Shown: one piece after another, positions 46,716-59,330 of the stretch | Numbering within the stretch: the first letter of the stretch is position 1 | Layout of the letters: the number at the start of each line of letters is the position of its first letter | Assembly: GCA_037577475.1 (NCBI GenBank) | Contig: CM075187.1 | Span: 23,776,810 to 23,840,809, forward strand | Direction of reading: 5' to 3' | DNA: 64,000 nt | From: Chaunax sp. Z400 | Lineage: Eukaryota > Chordata > Actinopteri > Lophiiformes > Chaunacidae | Made by a program: the position numbers and the translations under genes | The notes under the pieces: generated by a model | Database searches by the model: none | Told to the model about the DNA's origin: nothing | What the model saw: the letters and a program-made list of their open reading frames with translations, nothing else

Positions 46716-48354
46716 TTTGTATTTACAACTCGCTGCTGCACCACTCCTAAGTAGCCAGACAATCAATTAACACAGGTTTGACAATCCAACTGTGTTTGGC
46801 TTTGTGGTCATAATAGGGAATGTGTCCGTGATTTACAACATGCTAAAATTGACATTTGTTGGTTGATGAATGAGGTGGAAAACAGGTGCAGTAAGCATTA
46901 GTCTGTTACATTCCCTATAGCCCAGAGGAACCACTTCACCCCTTCGTGTCAGACAATACCTCACCTGCAAGGCTTCCTGTCATAAGCTTGTGACCAATTT
47001 GGTTACTTTCGGGCCCTCAAACTTTGTGAAACACTGTTTCTGGCTTCGCAATAGGCTCTCGAGTGAAGTTTACTACAGACGCGCTGCGATAGCAATGTGT
47101 TAGCAATAAGGTGTAGAGGTCTAATCGTGAAACGGAACATGATTCCTTCTCATGCTCTCAACGTAGCAACAGTGCTGCTGTTGTTCTTATCTGCCCTGCA
47201 TACCTACCTTTAATGCATGATAAGTGTTTTTACTGCTCAATCATTAGCAGTCTGTGTTACTGCTTTTCATTCAGCGTGTGTATCAGAGCCCAGTGAGCCA
47301 GCAACAAGAGCTGCCATTCAGGCACTTCACTGTGCTCATTTGCAATCTGCTCTCCACATTGCCAGGCTAAGTGGTGACTGAGTGAGGCCTATTTTTAACT
47401 CCCCCTGTAACTGGAGCACAGGGCTCGCATTGAAATGGGTAACAAGGCTAAAAGGCAGGTAGTTTTTAATAAGTAACTGTGGACAGAGAGTTGTAGTTTA
47501 TGATCATTTCCCATCTCCTTTTACCTCCTCTGTGGCTCAAAAAGTTTTTTTTTTTTTTTATTCTAAGCAACAGCGTGGCAGTTCTGGCATCTTCACCTCG
47601 CTATAAATGTTGTTTCTGGGAGCATTTAGGACTTTAACTCGCTGTGAGACTCCGGAATCTTGGTTGCTCCGAGCTGGTCGCCTGCCAGCCCTTATCTTCA
47701 AACCATATCCAGAGGACATTTTTATCACACTTCCATGTGTACAAACCCAAGGACCCACCAGGACCCGAGCAGTTTACTGAGCAAACAACTCTGATACATT
47801 TTTATCTTCCTCCACTTGAACATTTCAGCCACATACTTCATCAGGCATAGGACAGTGCAAACACTGTCAAACACAGTGCAAATCAGAGCACCTCTGAGCA
47901 ACGGGCCATCATCAGTCCACTTGTAGAGTCTGGCTTTGGACGTGACCTGTCTCCACTTGGTATAAAGAGAACAGATGGACCTGGGGCTTAAGTGGGCAAG
48001 TGACTCTGCTGATGACACCTGTGTATCACGACTGAGCTCCGTGCTCCTGGAGCTGCTGGTGGCCACGTACACATCTCATAATGTAGGCTGAGGTCGGATC
48101 AGACTCAACCAGATGGGCTTACTTATTTGATGCGACTGTATCAAAACGATATCAAGTGACAGGAGTTATAAAATTTACGTGATTATAGGCCATCTCTGCA
48201 TATTTATGCACACAGAGTGATTTGATATCCTCGTGCTAGCCTAGCATGATGTAACTCATACAGCCGTGATGTTGGTTCTCAGTAATAAAGGATAAGGCTG
48301 GCATTGCTCCATTATTTCTCATTGGCAAAAAAACCTTCTTCTTTTTTCTTTCGG
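46716..48354 (+). other. zdhhc8: zdhhc8 intron 1, fifth part
   Basis: No exon or named repeat was recognised, apart from a T-run near 47546-47560. Confidence 0.4.
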
Positions 48355-48760
48355 CTTTTTTCCCGTTTGGGGTTGCCACATCAGATCATCCGTCTCCATC
48401 TCACCCTGTCCCCCCCCCCATTTTCCTCTGTCACACCAACCACCTGCATGCTGTCCTTCCTCACCACATCTATAAACCTCCTCTTTATTCTTTCTCTCCT
48501 CCTCTTGCCTTGCTACTCCATCCTCATCATCCTTCTCTCCTCATCCCTTCTCTGCACATGCCCCAACCATCTCAATCTCATCTCTTTCACTTTGTCTCCA
48601 AACCATCCCACCCACCCTGTCCGTATAATGTGATCACTCTTAATCCTGTCCATCCTCATGATTCCCAATGAAAATCCCTGCATTTTCAGCTCTGCCATCT
48701 CCATCTCTGCCTCCTGTCTTTTTGTCTTTATGTGCTCTGGCATCTTAATGTATCAGACCT
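48355..48760 (-). mobile_element. LINE (RTE/BovB-like) ORF2 3' remnant
   Basis: The minus strand encodes RIKSDHIIRTGWVGWFGDK and LRWLGHVQRRDEERR. This is the stretch after the reverse transcriptase in RTE-type fish LINEs (typically RLRWYGHVMRR). It is pyrimidine-rich on the plus strand. Only the end is present. Confidence 0.7.
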
Positions 48761-48761
48761 G

Positions 48762-48850
48762 TGATGAATCAACCTGTGCAGGGTGTACCTCGCCTCTGAG
48801 GTAGGCTCCAGTGCCCAGGATTAAGCCGCTATAGGGGATGGATATAACGA
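48762..48850 (+). repeat. retroposon 3' fragment (GTGTACCTCGCCTC type)
   Basis: CAGGGTGTACCTCGCCTCTG, GGTAGGCTCCAGTGCCCAGG and AAGCCGCTATAGGGGATGGA match the well-known fish LINE/SINE tail with the CCCGCCTCTCGCC and GGATAAGCGG words. It abuts the LINE remnant in the opposite sense. Confidence 0.65.
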
Positions 48851-50079
48851 CCTGTGTGAATTAATGATGTACAGTCCATAAACACAACAAGCTGACATAG
48901 TTTACCTTAACTATTAGCTTGGCCTGTTGCATGCTCTGTTGACCTATCAGTAAACTAAATGTAAACTAATACATAAAAATGGAAGAGACCCTATCGACTA
49001 AAGCTCTGCTGCTCAGATAAGCACAGCACTGAGGCATCTGAGACAGTGTGTGGAAGACTTTTGGGTACTTGGGCTCCATTATCCTGCTTGGGTTACATTC
49101 AGTTTAATTCAAACAAATTGTGTAGTTCTTTAAATGTTTCTCAAACTTTAGAGTAAGTGACAGCTGTAGTCTTTATATAAGGCTGTGGCAACACAGACAA
49201 TCTTAGCAGCATCAATTCATCATTACGAATATCCTTAGACTCAAATATACTATTTGAAAAATGCTTGATTTGAATCAAATCTGCTGTATTATCCATATAT
49301 ACTGCACAACATGCAATAAGGAGATCGACCTGTATAATATTTAGGGATGCTTGAAAAGAGCTTTAAATTTCCTCTTAATAAGCTCTATGAACCCTGGAAC
49401 TAGCAGATGAGTTCACACCAAATCTAGCTTGCATGTCAGTAAAACTGATAAACTAGTGTTTTTTTATGCTTTAAAATGTCACAATTCTAACCCAAACACA
49501 ACCTCCATTAAAAAATATAGTAGGCTGTTTTCACGGTCACATTCCAAAAATAGAAAGTTTGTCAGCGCTCATTGAAAATGTGATTTTTAAGGAATATGAT
49601 TTGTGACATCACAAAAAGATTGGAAGGCAATCCTGGTCCAATTTTTAGCAGACACAAGTGAGATGTAGAAACTTGAAGCTGCCAGTTCACATACATTGAG
49701 AACGGACTTTGCATTGACCAAGGAAACACCTGTTACTTAACAGGAAAACTTCTTTTTATATTCATAAATTTTGGTATTTCTAATGAGGTAGAAGGAGTAA
49801 ATGCAGGTTTAAACATGTCAGACATTATTTGTGTAGGTCTAAATACATGTTTGGAGCTTCAAGTATTACATTAGTGACTTATAAATGTACAGAGAGCCAT
49901 AATACCCACTTTATTTATTTAGCAAAAAGTACAATGTAAAAGTACTTTTAGCTTTCTTCTGTTCTTTTGAATACTTTGTAATGAAAGTATGAGCCTGTAG
50001 GAGCTCTGCAGGAGGCCTGTGTCCAGCACACACATCTGCCTTAAGTCATGCTTATGCATTTACTCAAACACACCACACA

Positions 50080-50105
50080 GACACACACACACACACACAC
50101 ACACA
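50080..50105 (+). repeat. AC microsatellite
   Basis: Twelve to thirteen AC units. Confidence 0.95.
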
Positions 50106-50997
50106 GTGGGCAGTGACTGGTTTTCATGTATAAATTGATTCTCCTGGAAAAACAGTGGCAGCTGGAGAAAACGGACACCTCTTTGTTTAGGCAGTGAAAC
50201 GCAGCAGGTTGTTGTAACATTTCGTCCCAATCCTCCACTGCACTGAATTAGATCATGTTGGTCCGGAGCCAACGCCTCATTCCTGCAAAGCAGCTCAAAT
50301 CTTTACTGGCACACATGGGAAATTAGTGTTTGATGTGTGCAGGGGGGGGTAACAACTTACACCATATAAACAAACACCAAGAGATTGACACCATAATTAC
50401 AGCTTGGTTCCCCCTGTGTAGAAAATGTGACCTTAGGGCAGGAGTTTAAGGTGTTTAGTTGCAATTATAACCTTTGTTGCTGCTTCATAGTAGATCATAT
50501 TTGCAAAGCTCAATGCGAACCCTGTTTAAATGATGATATTGGATGGGTTTCAAATCATTTACTGGGTCTTGAATTATTATTCTAGCTCGTGTTAATGGCC
50601 ATAATTTGATTTTCTCCATTCTTTTGTTGGGCTGACCTTCTCAGCATGAAATTGTTTCAGTCATTGTAAGAGTGTCGGCAGGCTAGAGACAGTGATCTCC
50701 CCCTTGGTGTGGAGCTGGGATTGTTTCATTAGATTGACCCCGCAGAGCGGAGGTGAGCTTTGCGGTGGACAGAGCAGCAGAGTCAGCGTGAAGAAGAAAC
50801 GCAGCATTCTGTTTGCTTTGTGCTTTGTCCAGATTTAGGCATTTGGACACAAAGATGCTGAGATTCTCCCTCTGTGAAGCCTAACGGCTTGCATAGACAG
50901 AAAAAACACACAGGAGTTTACAAAACAAGCTGTTCGCACACAATATGAGGGCAAGCCGAGGGCAAGGTGTTCAACTAAGGCTGCAACCTGTTTTTGG

Positions 50998-50998
<1 letters not shown>

Positions 50999-51052
<54 letters not shown>
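50999..51052 (+). repeat. long TG microsatellite
   Basis: About 26 uninterrupted TG units. Confidence 0.97.
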
Positions 51053-51054
<2 letters not shown>

Positions 51055-53134
51055 AACTGTGACCTGTCAGAGCTATAAACAAAGTGTGAATTCATGGCAA
51101 AGTGAATGCCTGGCCTAGCTTTCTCTGACTAATCCCTGCAGGATGGGACATAATCACCCCATGACATCACAACACGTTGATTACTTTCCTATAACTACTT
51201 GTTGTATCAGCACATTCTGCTGTTTTATGTAATATCATCTGCTGTTTAATGGACGCTTTTATGCAAAGCACATTTCCGGAGCCACCCATAACAAATATGC
51301 AGACACTTGCTTTCATCGCAAGTACCTTCATTTGAGGGCATGCACATTTAGTACGGGTTGCTTCGGGAATAATGGGAACACTATCTCTGGCAGCATGGAA
51401 ACAGTGCAAGATGAACCCACCTAAAGTTAGAGTCATTTCAACTGGAGCGACTTTAGTCCTGTTTCCCCTTGTTGCTATGCAATCAGGGTCTAAGGAGGGC
51501 TTAGCTTAGAAGCCTTTATAGGTGTAGTAGGCAATCCTGGTGAAGGATAGCTGATTGTTGAGTCTCATTCACAGATTGTAGGTATTAACGGGGTTGAGAG
51601 TCAACAATCAACTAACTCTCCCCAGGATCTCCTGCTGCATCTTAAATGTAGCACTGCATGGCTTTGTTGAGTGCTTGCATGACCCACTCTTACTGAAGAG
51701 CAACTGGAGTCAGCTGCAGCAGCTGTTGAAACTTGGCTTTACTATAATCTTTAAATTTGGATCTACTCATATATCTAAATGATTGGGTTGCACCACACAA
51801 CAGCCAAATGTAATATTATAGCTAACTGAACTGATGGACAGAACTTGATTGGGGGTAGGAACGAATATGGTCAAGGTCTGTTTATCTTTTGGTAATTTGA
51901 TTTTTGTTTCAGAAGAGAGTGGTTATTAGATTTTTTGTTTTAAAATACAAAAAACAAAATTCAAATACAATGTTTGCCTTTTTGAGGAGTGAAGTTAAAT
52001 TAAAAAAATAAACAAATTTTAATTTTCTGTTTTGAATAAGAAAAAAAAAGAGGTCTGTTTTTTCATTATCTGAGACTATATTTTTTTGATTTGCTGTAAT
52101 GTGTTTTCTGTAATTAATTAATTTTAGGATAATTGAACTGTTGAACTGAGTCACACAACTCATCAATCAATGTTTCTACTGTAGCTGCTGTTGAGGGTTG
52201 AATGTGACACCATGCACAGAGCCCTCCAAAATATGGCAGCACCCTTAAACTAGCTCTGGGACAATATGTAAAGGATGTGACATATTCAGAGCATCATATC
52301 ATAGCGCAGCCTGAAAGGACTTTTTGGCACTCAAGCACCCGAATATGTGTTGATTGCAAAGTTGTTAAATAGCACTTTAGCAGCCTGACTGAAATAGCAC
52401 ATGTTACTCTTACAGACGGCTGCTATAAATATTTCACAGCCTTCAATGGAAAACTTTTTTTTTTGTCTTTGTTCTGCATAACTGCAACCAGACCTGGCTG
52501 TGTGAGATGGGGAGATGGCTGTGATGGGTTCTATTTTTACGATTGTGTATTTCAAAACGAAGAGTTTATAGTCGCAAGTTGAGAGGATTTTTGAGGATGA
52601 TAGTAGGTGCTGATGCAGAGATAAATATAAATGTAGCGTGTTGCGGTGCAGCATCAAAGGTCACAGGCAAGCCTGACTGAAATTAGGGTTCGATGAATGT
52701 GTTCAAAGGCTAAAAACAGCACATTTGGAATTTAAGTTTCTGATGACTGGTGTTTCTTCTTTTGCTAAGATATCTGCTATTAACATCTTAACCATTTTCA
52801 AGCTTGCTCTGTAGTCAGATCTTAAAAAATATGACACTTGAATGCCACTAAAATACATCTGGGGTAATTTGTAGGAAAAAAGTTTCATGCAACACTTTAA
52901 TATTCCAAACAACTCAGTCTAATCTAAGAAAAAAATGTTCTTCCTTGTGTATTAATTACTCAAAAATGTTGCTGCTGGTTCTCACAAACTTTTTTTGGGG
53001 GGGGGTGGGAAATGTGTCCTATCCAGACTATCCTGTCTGCCTCCAGTCAAAATGTCACGGCGATCTCTGACCGTGTAGAGCTATTTTCCTGTAGAGGAGA
53101 GAGACATTTGATGCGCAGCCCTTCTTCATTTTAT

Positions 53135-53180
53135 TCAATTCATACAGCTTTATTAATCCCCCCAGGGGCAGCTTGTTTCA
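53135..53180 (-). repeat. retroposon 3' tail, minus orientation
   Basis: On the minus strand CTGCCCCTGGGGGGATTAAT then AAAGCTGTATG resembles the generic fish retroposon tail also seen at 9925 and 59290. Confidence 0.5.
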
Positions 53181-54149
53181 CCCTCTGGCATTAAAGCCTG
53201 AGTGTGTAGGTTAGTGGAAAGAGGAGAGAGGGAGGATGGAAGCAGAGGAGGATGAAACAAGAGGCATTGTGTGTTTTCCTGAAAGCTTCCAGTATAATCA
53301 GAGTGACTGCTTGCACCAGAGCTCTGCTCTGTAGCTGCTCATTAGCTGCAGCGATTGTCATGAGAACTATGATTTTCGCTCATGTTGATTCTCTTGGTTG
53401 TGACACTGAATTCATAATAAAGCAAGACGGGCAAAGAAAATCTCCCAATATCCGTCATTATATGGAACATTTTAGGAAACAGGACAGAGCACCTAATAGA
53501 TGAAGATTTTTCCAAAGACACTTCACAATATTATGCATCATTTCTGTCTCTGATTAGACTGACAATATGGGCTATGATGCTCTGAATGTGCCGCTCATTC
53601 AATGTCAAGCATGTGTGATAACGGTCAAGAGCATGAGAGCAGGATGACCTTGACTCCGTTGATGTCAGGTTCTGAATGCTTCTCCTGTCATTTAGGGGCT
53701 GCTTGACCTCACTGTGGGAGTGTAATATTTTCAATAAAAGATCCAGGATGAAGTAAAGAGCAACACACACCAGCCATATGACATGGAGATGAAGTACAGT
53801 AGCCTAGATGTGCTCAATAGGGGAGCAAATATGGCAAAATAGTTTTTCTGAAGCAATGATGAATGATGATCAATAATGAAGCAAAGCCAGGTGCATGATA
53901 ACTATCATATTTATACGATGACTTTTCCCTCTGTATCTGTGATGTAATTCTAAAAATGACTCATTTTGATGCCATACTTTCGATTGGAACGATCCTGATT
54001 ATTTATTTTTATTTTAAGGACATCATTAGTGTTTTTACAGCAAGCAGACCCAAGACTGGGCATAAATGGTCCAGTCACATCTCTTCTGACACCTGATGAG
54101 ACGGCCTTCCGCTGGATTGGTCACGTTCATGAGGGGCTGGGCTTTTTAA

Positions 54150-54592
54150 CACAGGGCTAAAGTAAACGTATATTTATAAGACGTACATTTTCAGATAGCT
54201 TACAGATACAGACGACATGGACGAAATGGAGCAACACCATTGGAAATGGTTTTGGGCATTGCAGCTACAATTCAAGCAAGGCATGAAAAATGTGTACAGA
54301 CAAAACGAGGAAGTAAAAAGTGATGTACCTCATGGCCTCACAGACCACCGCCGAGTACACTGTTATCTCCGCTTTTGCTGCTTTGTATTTACTAGGTGCA
54401 TCATCACAACCTCCTCCTACCGCCGCCGTATTTGTTGCTGTCGAAACTTTTGACTCATCACTGCCCTCTTGTGGATGTATTGATGCCAACGTAAAAGATG
54501 CATGGAAGTATGTGGGCATATTTGATGGACACACAGTTTGAAACGGACGTATCTATTTCCGTGCGTAAATGGAGTATAAATGAGCCTTTAGT
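54150..54592 (-). mobile_element. MITE, possibly PIF/Harbinger-like, copy 2
   Basis: On the minus strand it begins AAAGGCTCATTTATACTCCA, then CATCCACAAGAGGGCAGTGA, GAGTCAAAAGTTTCGACAGC and GGAGGAGGTTGTGATGATGC. These words recur, diverged, at 37613. The left limit is approximate. No transposase is present. Confidence 0.55.
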
Positions 54593-55725
54593 CTGATGGT
54601 TGCTCCAGATCCGGGCTCCTCTGGTGCAGTTGGAGGTGATGCTTTTGAGTTTTTGAAAAGTTCCCAAGTCCGGTCTTAATTAGCACGCTCAAAGAGCAGT
54701 CACTCAATGTCAAGACAAGGCTTAACCTTGAACCTTGAGGTCACTCTGGTTATAATTGCCAGTTTAACATCTGCAAAGACGTCCAAACGACTGTGTGAAG
54801 TGGGAGCGTTGGTGGCGAGACCTCCCACCCATGCAGCCCCAGAAGCCTCTTTCCCCTACCTGCTGCTTGTTCATCATATTTTCCACTGTGGTTTAAAGCA
54901 ACAGACCATCCAGGCTCAATAGAGCCTCCATTCATTCACTGAACGGAGAGAGGGAGGTGGAGGTTGCACCCTGTAACGACTGCTTTTCTCTTCTCCTCGT
55001 GAATAGGTGTGGATGTGAAAGTCATGAACTGGTGCTTTTATTCATGGCTCAGGAGAGACCGGTGCTGGTTATAATCTAGACTCCAGGGAGATTATGAGGA
55101 ATGAAAAAGAGGCCGCATTGTTGCGTGGAGAGAAACAGGCTTTGCTCTGTCTGTGGTGGTTATTTAATGAGATCCTTCGTGTGTTTACTGTAAAGTCTTC
55201 CTCTCAGTCAGATGCACTGATGTGCAAGGTGTTGCTCTACTGAGGAGCTCAAAGACAAACAGTCTTAAACTGATGATCCAATATGCACAAGCACTGGAGT
55301 CAAAATGAGCTTTGTCTGACCAATTTCCTGGTGTCACAAATTACCTTCACGCATATGTAATTTAGGCCCTGGGCCCTTTTCCCGACTCTCCCTCAATGAT
55401 TAATGGTTCAGGGATGAGATGAGTGCGTCTCGCTGACAGTGGAACAATTAATACACCACTCTGCTGCTTTTCTCCGCTGATAGCATGAGACTGAGCCCCA
55501 CCACCAGCCTGCCATCGTCGACTGTCAGAAAAATGCTGAACACAACGATGCAGGGGGCAGTAAATAAGAGGAACAATCGCCTAATTAAATCGTTTTTGGG
55601 CCGGAAAGTTATTTCAACCGTGTTCATTTAATAGTACAGCCAGATAGTGGAAGCAGATCAGGACAATTTCAGTTTCAAAGATTCACAATCATGTGACTGG
55701 CAGAGATAATTTGTGAAGAGCCAGC
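54593..55725 (+). other. zdhhc8: zdhhc8 intron 1, seventh part
   Basis: No exon or repeat was recognised. Confidence 0.4.
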
Positions 55726-55985
55726 CACACACACACACACTCAAACACACACACACACACACACTCAAACACACACACACTCAAACACACACACACTCAA
55801 ACACACACACACACACACACTCAAACACACACACACACACACACTCAAACACACACACACACACCCACTCAAACACACACACACTCAAACACACACACAC
55901 TCAAACACACACACACACACACACTCAAACACACACACACACACACACACTCACACACTCACACACACACACACACACACACACT
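55726..55985 (+). repeat. CA-rich compound satellite with TCAA interruptions
   Basis: 260 bp of (AC)n blocks separated by about ten TCAA interruptions, giving variable units of about 14-28 bp, ending in pure CA. A Thr/His-rich open frame across it is a by-product of the repeat. Confidence 0.95.
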
Positions 55986-57440
55986 GAACCAGCCATAAGA
56001 GACACAGTGTGAAGTCTGTGTTCCAGTTGGCTGTCTGCCACCGTCACAAATTGAATGAGAATTGAATCTTCATTTTTACCCTCACAGAAGAGCTTTGGCA
56101 GATGTAGTGTTTTCATACTTATTTCATTTTGCAATGCTAAAAAGTCCTCCACCAGTAGTGCTACAAACACCTATGTGTTTGACATGAAGTCAAAAGCTCT
56201 GCTCTCAGCTCAGCAATATTTCACTTGAAGAATTCCCTTTGCTGATGAGTCTCCTTACATCTGATAGAAAGTGAAGAATTCTTCTGTGTCCTGCCAGGAG
56301 GGAGTTGTTCGATTCAGACAAGCTGGTTTGGCTGTTTTACTGCAACATGTAAGGCAGTGAGCTAATTCTCTCCATAGGGCACTTCAAGAATACAAGACTT
56401 TAACAAATGCAAATGTCAGAGAAAGACGGAGAGAGAGTCACAAAGTGACCGTTTACAGGATTGAGACTTTAAAACTTTAAAACAAGCATATTATGGCTGA
56501 GATATTGCAGGGAAGAGAAAGCTACTCCTGGAAGTAGCCGTGCAGATCACACAGAGCCAAGCTGAACCGTTCATTCACTGAAGAATGATGGGAAAGAAAA
56601 ATTCTCATTCATTGGCTCTTCCTTTTGCCAGGTTTAATGTCTGCTATAGGAGTCAAGTCCAGGAGTAAGTGAAGTATTTGGCCTAGAGAAGTCTTTGACG
56701 GAGGATCAAAAAGTTTCCTATGCATCCCATCCACTAGGTTGTGTGAAAGTGCTCAGTGTGTTTTTACTGAGGCTTTACCTACAGTATGTGATCTTCATCA
56801 CTGTACCTTATATAAAACTGCACTCTGACACGCCCCTTAGGTTGGTCTTGTGCTACATGGTTTACCTCCACGATTCAGCCAGCTGAAGAAGCGTCATGGG
56901 ACACGCTGGTGATGTCGGGCCTGATCTAGTCGTCACAATGGCTGTGCTTGTTCAGTCCGAGATCCGGCGGGCAGAGCAGCAGGGATCGGCCTCATCTGAT
57001 AATGTTACAAAAGAGGAGTGCTCAAGTGGGGCAGAGCAAGGCGCCTATGCAGGCTGGTCAGCTGAGTACATTACAAACTGCATCAAGCCACTGTTTAAAG
57101 ACATGCATCCACGAGTAGCACAGATTCAGAAATATGGCTGATGCATTGCAGATTATTGGTCAACAGCGGTAATTCACCTCTGGAAGTCCACCAAGGTTGA
57201 TCTTGACCCCAAAACATTTAGATGAAGTTTCCATGTCATACGGGGATTTCATCACAAAATTCCAATGCAGTGAAAGCTTTTGTGATCAGGCCTTAAGAGA
57301 GAAAACATGACGTTGTTACAAGGAATGTGTATTTATCCTTTGAGTCTGAGAGACATTAGCTTGAATTTAATATTTTTTGAGTTAGTTGCAATTCAGAAAC
57401 ACAGACATGAGCCTTTTGAGGTAAAGGGTCACATAAGCCC
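55986..57440 (+). other. zdhhc8: zdhhc8 intron 1, eighth part
   Basis: It contains an 81-codon frame at 56896-57141 without recognisable homology. Nothing else was recognised. Confidence 0.4.
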
Positions 57441-57863
57441 CATTTCCACTGCATAGTACCGGCTCTACTCGACTCAACTCACCCTTTTTACGTCTCCCTT
57501 AGGTAAAAAGTACCTGGCACTACTTTTTTAGAACCTCCTCCGTTGTGGTTCCAAGTGAGCCGAGCAGGTACTGAAAGGTCACGTGAAACTTTGGTCAATG
57601 CCCAGCATGCACACAATATCCTGCACAGCACAAAATGATGGCCGCCACACTCAAACAGCCGAGCTACTTTAGCGAACGTTCCTGTCTTAAACAGCTGATG
57701 AGAAGATCACGAGGGGTGGACGAGAGGTGTGTGTTGAGTTAAAGACTACGCCACGGCAGTGTCGCGGGGCACCCATCTACCCTGAGGAGGTACTATCCCG
57801 TAATGGAAAAGGACCTGCAGAAAACCCGATACCAAGGCCAGTCGGTACTACGCTGTGGAAATG
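57441..57863 (-). mobile_element. MITE family X, copy 2 (both ends present)
   Basis: 423 bp. The left end CATTTCCACTGCATAGTACCG and the inverted right end CATTTCCACAGCGTAGTACCG match at 19 of 21 positions, so it is bounded by terminal inverted repeats. It is homologous, in opposite orientation, to 46350-46715. It has no coding capacity. The superfamily is unknown because no clear target duplication was seen. Confidence 0.75.
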
Positions 57864-58144
57864 TTTAGTGACTACACTCATTTGTTCTTCACCTTCAAGA
57901 ACTGTGAGAACCTGCTGATACCCTACATCACTCATATCCCACCTGGAGCTTCAGGCCACCGAGGTCACTGCTCTGTCTGTTTCCTCTCCTCTCTGCTCCC
58001 TATCTCTCCACCGTCTTTCAGAGGCCGTCTGCAGGCGTTCTATGTCAGTGAGACGCAGCACCAGGAGGAGTGTGGACACAAAGTGCTGAGTGTATCTCTG
58101 CCAAGTCATGAAGGGTGCAGCGCCACACTCCTCCTCACTGATGA

Positions 58145-58180
<36 letters not shown>

Positions 58181-59096
58181 GAGCTCACAGTGAATCTTCA
58201 GCCCCAGGGATGTTGGGATGGGTTTGGCTTCAATAGGTTCCAACTTCTCCCTCCCAGATGGTTCTTTAAACCGCCAGACACACAGTTTGAAGGATGACTT
58301 CATTCTACTTCATAGAACCCTGAGTGTAAACAGCCTTCAGCATGGCTTAGCTTAGAGTGTTGAGTCATGCTTTTAAATGGAATGATAGCATGTTAGATGT
58401 CTATTTGTCTTGTATTGAATATCAGATAGTATCACGAATGGCACTAACAGGCCTTTTTTTATTTATATTTTTTAGATTTGATGTATAAGATAGAGCTTTT
58501 TGGTCCTTCTTTGTCAATTACACATTTCTTTTTTTCCCCTCAACATTCCCCTCTGTTACACATAAACTGCTTGACCCATTTTCATGAAATTTTGTGGAGG
58601 AGTGGGACATGTGCAAAAAATTGAACTAGTGAAGTCTGAAGTAGATCCGGATAAAGAGATGGAGCCGTAATTTGTTTTTCACTTACATTTACAGAAACCT
58701 GAGGGCAGCCATTTTGATGGTTTTTAGATAAGGGTTCGATGTAAGAAGAGACTGCTGGACCTTGGTGGTTGTATGCCCTCTATCTTTGCCCCTATTGTAA
58801 ATGTTGGCATGCTAAAGAGTTAAACTAAGATGGTGAACATGCAGTATATTACCACAGCCATTCTACATACAGCCTGTTCACTCTCTGTTCACACTGTTGT
58901 ACCAAAATCGGCTGCAATTCACCTAGAAGGCGCTCGAGAAGGAGTCCCAAATGAATGGAGGTGAATGGAGCTAAACGGCTTGTGGCGCTACCAGAGAGTG
59001 CTACCAATGCTACTATTTAAATAATGACATTTCACAACAATTGAAGCAGTAAAAAATATCTAATGGACTGATGTTTATTGTATCAACCCATTATAG
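57864..59096 (+). other. zdhhc8: zdhhc8 intron 1, ninth part
   Basis: It has a T-run of about 30 at 58150-58179 and an old repeat-like segment near 58565-58660 (CATTTTCATGAAATTTTGTG, AGTAGATCCGGATAAAG). The rest is unassigned. Confidence 0.45.
58150..58179 (+). repeat. poly-T tract
   Basis: About 30 consecutive T, which could be the tail of a minus-strand retroposon, although no body was recognised. Confidence 0.9.
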
Positions 59097-59330
59097 GGTG
59101 GCGGCTGTGGTTCAGGAGGTAGAGCTGTCGTTCATGGAAAGAAGGGTCGGTGGTTCGATCCTCAGCCCCTGCAAGTCTACAAGTCAAAGTATCCTTGAGC
59201 AAAGATGCTGAACCCCAATTTGCTCCCTGGGTGCCGCAGTGTAGTGGCAGCCCACTGCTCCTCAGGGATGGGTCAAATGCAGAGAAAGAATTTCCCCCTG
59301 TGGGATTAATACAGTATCTAAAAGAAAAAA
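59097..59330 (+). mobile_element. tRNA-derived SINE
   Basis: The 5' tRNA-like part has an A-box region (TGGTTCAGGAGGTAGAGC) and a B box GGTTCGATCC at 59152-59161. A conserved body follows (CCTTGAGCAAAGATGCTGAA, CCCACTGCTCC). It ends in the tail TTCCCCCTGTGGGATTAATA and an A-rich run. It is the best-preserved SINE in the window. Confidence 0.85.

Larger units (their letters stand above)
48851..54149 (+). other. zdhhc8: zdhhc8 intron 1, sixth part
   Basis: No exon was recognised. It holds microsatellites near 50080 and 50999 and a reversed retroposon tail near 53135. The rest is unassigned. Confidence 0.45.

Noticed and set aside
48304..48633. Plus-strand Leu/Ser/Pro-rich protein
   Set aside because: It is the antisense of the LINE remnant; the minus strand carries the meaningful motif.
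50041..51095. Frames with Cys/Val or Thr/His runs
   Set aside because: They are translations of AC/TG microsatellites.
55713..56012. Thr/His-rich protein
   Set aside because: It is a read-through of the CA/TCAA satellite.
56896..57141. 81-codon frame as a small gene or exon
   Set aside because: No homology recognised, no clear flanking splice sites, no partner exon.
57727..57918. 63-codon frame at the end of MITE family X
   Set aside because: It lies in a non-coding transposon, and the other copy does not keep the frame.
59097..59170. Functional tRNA gene
   Set aside because: A and B boxes are present but no full cloverleaf is seen, and the body and tail identify a SINE.
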